This document shows, in pieces, positions 56,350 to 64,000 of a stretch of 64,000 nucleotides of DNA (its first letter is position 1; each line of letters begins with the position of its first letter). The notes beneath the pieces are model-generated. The model saw only the letters and a list, made by a program, of their open reading frames with translations, was not told the DNA's origin and searched no databases. Position numbers and translations under genes: made by a program. Source of the stretch: Owenia fusiformis (taxonomy: Eukaryota > Annelida > Polychaeta > Sabellida > Oweniidae); assembly GCA_903813345.2 (NCBI GenBank), contig CAIIXF020000011.1, forward strand, positions 26,094,166 through 26,158,165, written 5' to 3'.

Positions 56350-56940
56350 ATAGCCTTTCAATATTTTTCGGGCTTTTGGGCTGAATTATGCGTGTCATTA
56401 GCAGGGGAAAAAATAAGTAAAAACTAAATCCCTTTTTTACAATTTGAAGTAGATACTGCTACAGAAAACTTATGAAATCAATTTTGAATGTACGTTGAAG
56501 ATTTCTCATGATCAGCTATATTTGACGGTATTACATACCCAGCGAAGCATTTGTATTGAAGTCAATGGAGCTAAAGGTTGGCTATATATTCCTGTATAGC
56601 CGCCAAACCTTTTACCTTGACAATCTTATGACGTCATCGGGACGTCATGTTTCATTTCTTCCTAATTTTACTCGCACACAGACACGTGGCGTCATTGATA
56701 TAACGTAGCCATGATATAAAAGTATGTAATACAACAGTTATGTCCGTATTATTGAATATACAAACAAATTACGCAATCTGTACATCAACGTTTTGAATTG
56801 TTCCTTCAATATTGGTGATGTAAATGGTATCAATAAATCTGTCATTGTCAGGGGTCAACTATCAATAAAGGAGAACTTATTGATATTCCTTGACTAATTG
56901 TGGCTACGGCTAAAATTATTTCCCCCTTGATATTGCTAGG
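56350..56940 (+). repeat. dispersed duplication, copy 2 (partner at 47.45-47.84 kb)
   Basis: Same landmarks in the same order as copy 1, plus an extra about 180 bp (about 56540-56740) not found there. Runs directly into the gene fragment at 56933. Confidence 0.65.
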
Positions 56941-56986
56941 GGAATTAACGTTACTAGGAAGTGGACCATGTCCCAAAACATCAGCA
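56933..56986 (+). pseudogene. 54-bp fragment matching the type II protein gene at 59.25 kb
   Basis: TTGCTAGGGGAAnTAACGT, then GGAAGTG, then CATGTCCCAAAACATCA corresponds to 59679-59732 in the coding sequence of the downstream gene, with roughly 8 differences in 54. Similarity stops on both sides. A short duplicated exon remnant, or a shared repeat that entered the coding region. Confidence 0.5.
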
Positions 56987-57115
56987 AACGGTATTTTTGA
57001 ATTCAAAAGAATCAAGACATATGAACCTCCTTAGATATTGGTTCAAATGTTGCTGCCCTATATTGTACAACTGATTCTGAATATCCCATAGTCATACATG
57101 GACTAAAATTCCTTT
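56980..57115 (+). repeat. dispersed duplication, second piece of copy 2
   Basis: Partner of 49350-49500 (CAGCAAACGGTATTTT, AATCAAGACATATGAACCTC, TTCAAATGTTGCT). Confidence 0.6.
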
Positions 57116-57119
57116 AATC

Positions 57120-59240
57120 TATGAAACAATATTCAAAAACACGAGATGCTCTTTTAGTGTCAGCGTTTCTACAATTATTCCCTGACCTTAAAATACGACA
57201 TATGATAGGAGATGTTTTTTTAATGCGGAAAACAAAATGGGAAAAACAATAATGATAATTGTTTTAAAACGTTTTCAATATACCATATTCTGGTAAACTT
57301 TGACTATCATCATTTTAGTAAATTATAAATTGTACATGTTGTACATTGTACAAGTATACTTAATATTCTAATAAATGTAAGTCGATGCTCCTTTCATACA
57401 ATGTATGAATGTGGACCACTGTTCTAAATATGTAAGTCGAATGTTATCTGTCCCAGTATGTTCCCTCTTGAAACCAATACTTCAAACCCTTAGTCTTATA
57501 GTTAGCTAGGAAACATCAGCCAAACATCAAAAATCCCGATTCAAAGAATAGAAAAATGAAAAGAAGACGCGTTCCCACGGGGCAAACTTTTAGAAATGAA
57601 ACTGAATATAAAATTGAAAGCAAAATTGCAAAAAAGATGACAGCCGAACTTGAGATAAATTTGAATTTTTTAGAACCTGAAAAGGATAAGCTGGAAATTC
57701 AAAGTTACATTATTTAGGGATCATAGTTACGATATATCAATGAGTGGAATTATAAATTGTAAGTCGTTTTAAAGTTCAATGTATAAATGTACTAAATCAA
57801 TAACAGCCATTGAATTGTAGAAGCATTAAAACCTCATTAGCATTTGGAAATATTTTGGTACATTTGATCTCAAATCACATATTGTATTACAGAATGTTTT
57901 GGCAATGCATTTTGTATGGAGCAAAACATAACGATACAAATTCTCAGTTTCTCGATCTACTCTTGGTGACACAATAAATCCAATCTATTGACCTAAAGTA
58001 ATGAACTATGAAATGTGGACTCTTCTTATTCCTAATTTATGAAAAAACGGGAATTTTGCAACTGTTATGACCGGGGATATGGGCAGGTAACCAGGGATAT
58101 TGGCAGTTAGCCAAGAATATGGGCAGTTATTCCTGGTGGGTTTCGAACAAAGAAAATATCCTGTACTACAGGTATATTAGCAAGAATTCTGGGTTTCTCC
58201 GATATAATAGCAGCTATTTATTTGGAAGCTCAGAGAGCAAGCTGTATGCATTGTTGAATTTTGAATGCAAGATAAGTAATAACAAGATATATGTTTCTCC
58301 GGCAGTCAGATTTGAGTTTTATGCATTCGTATGCAAATTGCCTAGTCATTTTCATTTGTATTTTTAATGGAAAGGCATGAATATTGAATAGCTTGTGATT
58401 ATTTCGTGTTAATTTCATTATTTTCATATGATGAATATGATTGTCCAATGACTCTATAAAGATTGTAGATGACTATCTATTAGTAATACCATTGGTTTAC
58501 TCAATGTCTTTGCATTTATTCATGTTATTTGATGTGTATTAGTTTCGTTATTTACACAAAGCATAGAATCACAAAGATAAGGGGCTATACTAATTGATTG
58601 AATGGCATTTTAAAAATATGCAACCGTTACATGTCAAAAAATAAAAAAATATATACATACCTTGATGAAATTTGTAGAGCTGAAAAAAGACGACGTAAAT
58701 CACTGCAAAAGAAAACAAAAACTTCGCAAATACTCCGTTATTCCATAAAGTATGAAACGAGACCATCATAATTCAGATGTTTATTGTTAAAAATGCTCCT
58801 GACTATATAAATACCAAAGGGTTATCGACAATGCCAACATAGTGTTAATTGATGTTAACTTCTAAACGTATTTTATACATCAATACTGCTCGTTCGTACG
58901 ATCAATTTAGAACTGAATAAACATATGGAAAAAGGTATTCAAACTAACACAAGGATTAGACAACCAGATGTCAACAATTATCAACAAGGGTTTAATGTTT
59001 TGAGACAGTCACCTTGACAACGTGGCATTGATTTTTGATGTGACACAACTGGCAGCCATCTTGATTCACGACGTAAGTAAAAGTATATATGTACATGTTT
59101 TTGTCCCAAAAATTATTTTTCTATCGTAATCTCATTTATTGCAAGGTTCTAATATTCTAACCATGTTATGTTTTATTAAGTAATGCAACATCAAATATTA
59201 TCAAATGAAATACTGAGAAGAAAATAATTTGATTTATATT
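57120..59240. other. no gene seen; 5' flank or intron of the type II protein gene
   Basis: AT-rich. The exon at 59245 starts right after an acceptor, so an upstream non-coding exon probably lies here, but I cannot place it. The frame at 58119-58367 begins in a tandem repeat and is not called. Confidence 0.4.
58075..58135 (+). repeat. about 24-bp tandem repeat, three units
   Basis: Units of the form GGATATGGGCAGGTAACCAG, with variants (GATATTGGCAGTTAGCCAAG, AATATGGGCAGTTATTCCTG). Confidence 0.7.
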
Positions 59241-59253
59241 TTTAGAAAAGAAA

Positions 59254-60219
59254 ATGGGATTGCTTACTACAATATGGAACTGTCTTGTCTGTCTCCTGGC
59301 AGCATGGGCAATGTGGATAGTATACACATTCCTGTTTATGAAGGCAGCACAGATGAGGCCTATGACTGAAGTGAGGAGTAGTTTGGATTCGGAACAACGC
59401 CGCTATGCAGAACACAATCACGTCGGGGCCGACAATTCTCAGCATAGACCCGCCATTGATACGTCATCAGATGCCGACAATAATGGTCAAACTTCTTCAA
59501 GTGGGAACAAAATAGTGCTGGGTAATCCTCCTCAACCGGCCCCAGACTGTAAAAATACTGTTGTCTGCATTAGTTCATCTTATTGCACTATGATTGACAA
59601 CATTCCAGATTTTATGAAGAAAACGCGTCTATTTGATAGAGTATTGGATCTTCGGGGTCACAGGGATAAAAACTCGTTGCTAGGGGAACTAACGTCTCTC
59701 GGAAGTGAAGCATGTCCCAAAACATCAACTTTCATATTACTATCCATGGAAAAGATTTCAGGAATGAGATTAAACGGAAGTGATGTCATCAATGCTATGA
59801 ACAATCCCAAAATATTAATTCTCTATAAAGAGAGTGCAATTGATCTCTTCTCAAATGAAAATAAAATGGGAGGAAAACTTAATGTTGAAGGAAAGCATAT
59901 TGGTATGCGACTCAACACAGAGAAAGCCCGATGGGAAACACCCTTGACTGGTCTCAGAACGTATGAAAACATCTACGTTGTTGCCCAAGAATACCTCGAG
60001 AGAAACTTTGAATGGGAGTATGAAAAACTCGGTAAATTCCTTAATCACGAATTCAACAAGGTTATATATAATGAAGAAATTAAAGCAATGTGTACTTCTC
60101 CTTGCAAACACTGGGATGCATTTGTTAACAATATTGACTTTGTCAAGCAAGTTAGTTTAAATAATTGGGATAAAACACACCTGAGCGCTTATTTTTTCAA
60201 GAGAGGGGGTTCGAATTAA
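59254..60219 (+). CDS. unrecognised type II membrane protein, possibly a diverged sulfotransferase-like protein
   Basis: 321 aa in one exon that opens after the acceptor TATATTTTTAG at 59244; the start is the ATG at 59254. Residues about 7-29 (IWNCLVCLLAAWAMWIVYTF) form one membrane segment. A polar Ser/Asn-rich stem (about 35-95) and a folded lumenal part with several Cys follow: Golgi enzyme architecture. No family is certain. PKILILYKESAIDLF and IYVVAQEYLER with LGKFLNHEF resemble, in order and spacing, the phosphate-binding strand-helix and the late YEDL-FL helix of carbohydrate sulfotransferases. However, no intact 5'-phosphosulfate loop is visible (TVVCISSSYCTMID stands in its place). 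A non-catalytic or new family member is conceivable; this is inference. Confidence 0.75.
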   Translation: MGLLTTIWNCLVCLLAAWAMWIVYTFLFMKAAQMRPMTEVRSSLDSEQRRYAEHNHVGADNSQHRPAIDTSSDADNNGQTSSSGNKIVLGNPPQPAPDCKNTVVCISSSYCTMIDNIPDFMKKTRLFDRVLDLRGHRDKNSLLGELTSLGSEACPKTSTFILLSMEKISGMRLNGSDVINAMNNPKILILYKESAIDLFSNENKMGGKLNVEGKHIGMRLNTEKARWETPLTGLRTYENIYVVAQEYLERNFEWEYEKLGKFLNHEFNKVIYNEEIKAMCTSPCKHWDAFVNNIDFVKQVSLNNWDKTHLSAYFFKRGGSN

Positions 60220-60681
60220 GGTTTAAATATATCATTGCTCATAGATATAGAGGAATATTGGGTAAACTAAGTCTGAAAATTATTTGAAAACGCTACATAG
60301 GCCTAAATATGTGTTTCAAAGTACTAAACTATATTACTTCAATGAGGAATTATTCAATATTCCAGAAACGTAGGTAACAGTGTTTTATACCATGACGTCA
60401 TTGTCGGACGTAAATGCATTATTGTAGAACACCATATCAAATATTTATAATGTATTATCATTCATTCGAAATATAAACACATATACAATAATGTATAAAC
60501 TAGTTTCTTAGTTTTTCGCAAAGAACAGAATAATTGTCGAGACTATTAAAAAGCAGAATCAAATCTATAGCTAGGGGTGACAAAATTGCAAGCAATATGC
60601 ATAATTTCTTTCAAATAATTAAAATAGTAACCACATTTATATACATTTGAAGGCATTATTGTAAAAATCTTGCTTTCCTCA

Positions 60682-60687
60682 AATAAA
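60682..60687 (+). terminator. candidate polyadenylation signal of the type II protein gene
   Basis: AATAAA about 460 nt after the stop; earlier weaker variants exist in this AT-rich region. Confidence 0.3.
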
Positions 60688-60689
60688 GT

Positions 60690-61228
60690 TTACGTGTTGG
60701 GTATTTTTTAGAAATAGACATGACAAGGAATGATATAAGCCCAAAATATTCTGATATTGAAAGAATTTTCATCAAGTGAACATAAAGTGAACATACCGCC
60801 CTAACACCTATGCACCTGCGTCATAAAGAGGAAGCCTAAAGCGTAAAGCAAAACACGACAAGAAAAAGTAACACCTGTGAGCACAACCGAGCGTATGGAA
60901 ACTGGGAAAACAAAGCCCCAATACCCCAGATTATGATCAAACTTGCAAAATGAACTAACACTCCCCATTATTTTTTAAACCAATACAAAACCACAAGAAT
61001 ATTGAACATTTAATTCATACTGAAATCGTTAAAGTGATATTCCTCGCTTGTCCATTTTATTCTTTCCTATATGGCAATCATAACCATATATATATATGTT
61101 CTTTCCATATTTAGCAAAACATGGGAAAATGTTTTGATATGGTCAATATTGATCATTTAAAAATATAGTGCTCATAACCAAAAGGCTGCCATCTTTTAAA
61201 ATTTCACCTAGGAAGTGATTTCCCTTTA
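60690..61228. other. no gene seen
   Basis: AT-rich, short frames only, no repeat recognised. Confidence 0.4.
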
Positions 61229-61230
61229 AA

Positions 61231-61325
61231 TACAGGGTGTCCCGAAAGTATCAGACCACCCTAGCAGACATATACCAATGTCTCTATAGCATGTGCTATA
61301 TAGGGTGTCTCAAAAATGTACCTTA
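61231..61325 (+). mobile_element. mariner-like end remnants
   Basis: TACAGGGTGTCCCGAAAGTA at 61231 and TATAGGGTGTCTCAAAAATG at about 61300, in the same orientation, resemble the outer end of mariner-group elements. I find no inverted partner nearby, so these are solo or truncated ends. Confidence 0.45.
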
Positions 61326-61479
61326 AAGTATATCAACAGCATAGACAAACAAATCGATATTTCAGATATTTTTGCACGGTCTTGTTATCAAAACATGTAA
61401 GTGTTTTCACCAATACACAGTTTTTAATTTAGTTTTGCCTTTTTGATACTTAAACCCTTTACCTTTTACAACACAGAAT

Positions 61480-62020
61480 CAATGTCACCTCATATCTGGA
61501 TGACAGCCTGCATCCTTACTGCTACATTGTTATCACATTTGATATTTCTGGAGGAATGTTTGATTTCTGTTCGGCTGGTCTTCAATATCCCAGATGCGAG
61601 TAGAAAAAATCTTGATTTACGTCATTAAAAATTCACAATTCAGTCAAACTGATGTCATATTTGGAATCTACATGTAAAATTACATTTAGAAATGTGGTTT
61701 TGAAAAGAGTTCATCAACTTTGAAAATTTAATTTTCTTTGAAAATGTGACTTCTAGGTCGGGGAGATTCCCCATAGACCCCATGTTGTAAAACCACAAAA
61801 AGTGAAATATCTTTTCTTGTGTTGGGCAGATAACATTTTCTTTTACTGGACATATTTTAATTTGTATAACTATCAGATACATAAAGGTAATATGAAAAGT
61901 GAACCACTAAAACTGATGCTTATTCAAGTTTAAGGGGATTTTGTATTATCCTGCCATGTTAATTCCCCCGAATCAGCCACGGAACTGGTAACTACCTACT
62001 CACATCTGAGTAATTGTTCT
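61480..62020. repeat. dispersed repeat, copy 2 (partner at 2.27-2.83 kb)
   Basis: Same orientation and order of landmarks as copy 1. The 75-codon minus-strand frame at 61655-61882 is not kept in the partner. Confidence 0.65.
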
Positions 62021-63150
62021 GTGTCTCTTAGCTTGGGTTTAGCATAAAAAATGGTCCTTCAAATAACCCCCGAGAAAAAAGTAATAAAGTGGGGCATTAG
62101 ATATGACATTTAATTATTGGCTCGTGCTGACAAGCCATATCTCACTTGGGTTTAGTAGTAAGTGATAACGACAATGGACTGAGGTTTAAACGTTAATTAG
62201 TTTACTAGTAGAAAACCTGATGGATTAATATTGAAAATGAGTTAATTCCTCGAGCAAAAGTTTAACCCTAAGGTGTTAGTTTATAATAAAATTGCGTTAG
62301 AGAGGGTTTCAAACGACATATATGCACATTTTACAACAACACCATGAACACTGCGCACTGATTATCGGCAACATGATTACTTAAATACGACAGAAATACG
62401 AGCGACTTAGGTACCCAGACCTTCACAATTTAAAGATCTTAATCAGTTCAAAATGTTCGGATTTTTTCTACTTTTGCCGTTCGGTAAATTACAATCGCGT
62501 TAAACGGGTTTACATACTCAAAAGGTAATTCTTCATAGAGATCGGTTTTCACTCTTGAGGACTTACTCATCATCTGTACCGCCATAGTTTTGGATAAAAG
62601 GTCGCGATGTGGTAAGCTGATAAAGAATTAACGATGAAGCTCTGTGAAAGTCACTTGTTCAGTATTGAAAAATTTAACATTTAAAATATGAAGGTGAATA
62701 ATTAATTTGTATTGGCATATAAGTAATTAGCGCTCCTGATTTGGAGATTACTAGTAGATTGGGTGGCATATATCATTTAGTGGCGATTCATTATACAAAC
62801 AATGTGCCAGTCACATATATATTGTATAGTTGTAGTAAGAATGGTCAATTTCAATCGATATATCTACATTCGATAAGAATAGATACATAAATGAAATAGC
62901 ATTGAACACTCTATCAATGCAAGAAAATTCACGAGGAATATTTTTTCTTTTCAAAATGTTATATTCATGTCGTGAGTCCGAGTTCTGCGAGTTAAAGAAT
63001 AGGTTAAACATTCCAAAGTGTGTTTTGGGGTGAAAATCATTTTGGATTCAATGAGGAAGTGGGATCTCTTAGAATATGCATTACATTTTCACATAATCCA
63101 TTCAAGAGTCACTTCCTGATCCATCTTCACATCACAGGATCATGGCCGGG
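62021..63150. other. no gene seen
   Basis: AT-rich spacer with short frames lacking any signature. Confidence 0.4.
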
Positions 63151-63155
63151 GGAAC

Positions 63156-63194
63156 GGGGGGGGGGGGGGGCAGGGAGAAGGGGGGGGGGGGGGG
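63156..63194 (+). repeat. double G15 tract
   Basis: Two runs of about 15 G (63156-63170 and 63180-63194) separated by CAGGGAGAA. Strong G-quadruplex potential. Open frames reading through it (poly-Gly, poly-Pro) are artefacts. Confidence 0.85.
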
Positions 63195-63340
63195 TCGAGC
63201 CAACCAAATATTCTTTCGTGCAGCTCTTCACAATTTTGAGAAGTTTTCAAGTGATTTAGGCCAAAGTTGTGAAATGTGAACCTCCCTGAAATGTTTTGAA
63301 AACCCGGAAAAACTGGGTAAGGGCCTGACTTCATGAGGCG

Positions 63341-63580
63341 CTAAAAGTAGGCACCCTTAGCATCAATGCGCAGGTGCTGCCTGGCGACCCACTCATGGTA
63401 TACATTCTTGAAATTATCCTTGAACTGTGTGGCAAGGGAGGTATACACTTCAGACATCAGCTGATTGAGATTCCTGTGGGATATTCCTCTCAGATATACT
63501 CTCAGCTTGTACAGCAAGTTGCAGATTCCTGATTGAAAGGAAATATTTAAAGAGTCTACTGTAACAAGGTCTTGGACCAT
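63341..63580 (-). pseudogene. possible C-terminal remnant of a Tc1/mariner-group transposase
   Basis: A 79-codon frame from ATG to stop. Its end, VYHEWVARQHLRIDAKGAYF, has the pattern W..R...RI...G.YF seen at the C-terminus of many Tc1/mariner-type transposases. The DDE catalytic region that should precede it is not found upstream (towards 64 kb on the minus strand). If the reading is right, it is a fragment. Assignment from pattern memory only. Confidence 0.3.
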
Positions 63581-63865
63581 AAAAGGTCCTCAAACACTAC
63601 ATCTCCTTTTGGGGAAAAAAGTAATACCCCGTTATCAACCACAATGGGTAAAATTGGGGTTACAATTTAGTTCAGACTTATTCTAATGTTATGGTCATAA
63701 ATTCTTGCGGAGCATGATTCTAAAGATCGAATTTCAGATAACCTATAGAAATGACACGTGTAATTTGTTTATAATTTTCAACATTAACCAGCTGCCAATG
63801 CCAAATAGTATGAAAGGTATCGAAAAAATGATTAATGAACTGTTGTAAACAATTTGAGAGTAAGA

Positions 63866-64000
63866 ATGAGACGAGGTGATGCTATTATTGTAACTAGTTT
63901 TAGTATAATTATCATCTTTCTGTACATAATTCTAATGGGAGGATGTGGACATTCAAACGAGGAGAAAATTATACTCTCAAGATCAAATGATCCGTATTCT
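63866..64000 (+). CDS. N-terminus of a membrane-anchored protein, cut by the window end
   Basis: ATG at 63866 followed by 45 open codons to the last base. Basic residues (MRRGD) precede a hydrophobic segment (IIVTSFSIIIIFLYIILMGG), then a polar stretch begins (CGHSNEEK). This is a signal-anchor of the kind found in Golgi glycosyltransferases and sulfotransferases, and it resembles the start of sulfotransferase 2. It could be another member of the local cluster; a signal peptide of a different protein is equally possible. Confidence 0.5.
   Translation, partial: MRRGDAIIVTSFSIIIIFLYIILMGGCGHSNEEKIILSRSNDPYS

Noticed and set aside
63140-63334. Pro-rich/Gly-rich frames through the G tract
   Set aside because: Homopolymer artefact.

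Overview
The window is AT-rich animal DNA: spliced genes with GT-AG introns, wide gaps, many terminal-inverted-repeat elements, tandem repeats and long G-tracts. Large families of Golgi sulfotransferases, GT10 fucosyltransferases and intronless TRIM proteins, plus a lengsin-like class I glutamine synthetase, suggest a marine invertebrate (lophotrochozoan or invertebrate deuterostome). I cannot name the species.

Left part (0.3-16 kb): a repeatedly duplicated locus in which non-coding exons of two types (A and B, with splice sites) alternate, with a 70-nt box C/D snoRNA in the introns. There are six near-identical snoRNA copies. The guide beside the D' box matches the 18S rRNA 530 loop, and the rule of five points to the U that is Um627 in human, the site I recall for SNORD65. 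Two copies lie at 0.3-0.9 kb and four at 12.0-15.8 kb. Between them sit a lengsin-like gene on the minus strand (4.7-6.1 kb) and a 3.46-kb foldback-type mobile element (7.1-10.6 kb).

Middle (19.4-25.5 kb): one intronless minus-strand gene encodes a giant TRIM-type protein of about 2030 aa (RING, two B-boxes, coiled coil, very long Thr/Ser-rich tail). A TATA-like box lies just upstream. From 25.5 to 42 kb I see no gene I can support, only AT-rich DNA and small tandem repeats.

Right part (42-64 kb): a loose cluster of secretory-pathway, probably Golgi, genes. They are an alpha-1,3-fucosyltransferase (minus), two WSCD-type sulfotransferases with the same exon phases (one plus, one minus), an unrecognised type II membrane protein (plus), and the first 45 codons of another membrane-anchored protein cut by the window end. 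They probably modify glycans, but nothing shows that they share a pathway. Mobile elements sit between and inside them, including one element nested in another within a sulfotransferase intron. Exon structures were read by hand from splice signals and reading frame; promoters and untranslated exons are mostly unresolved.
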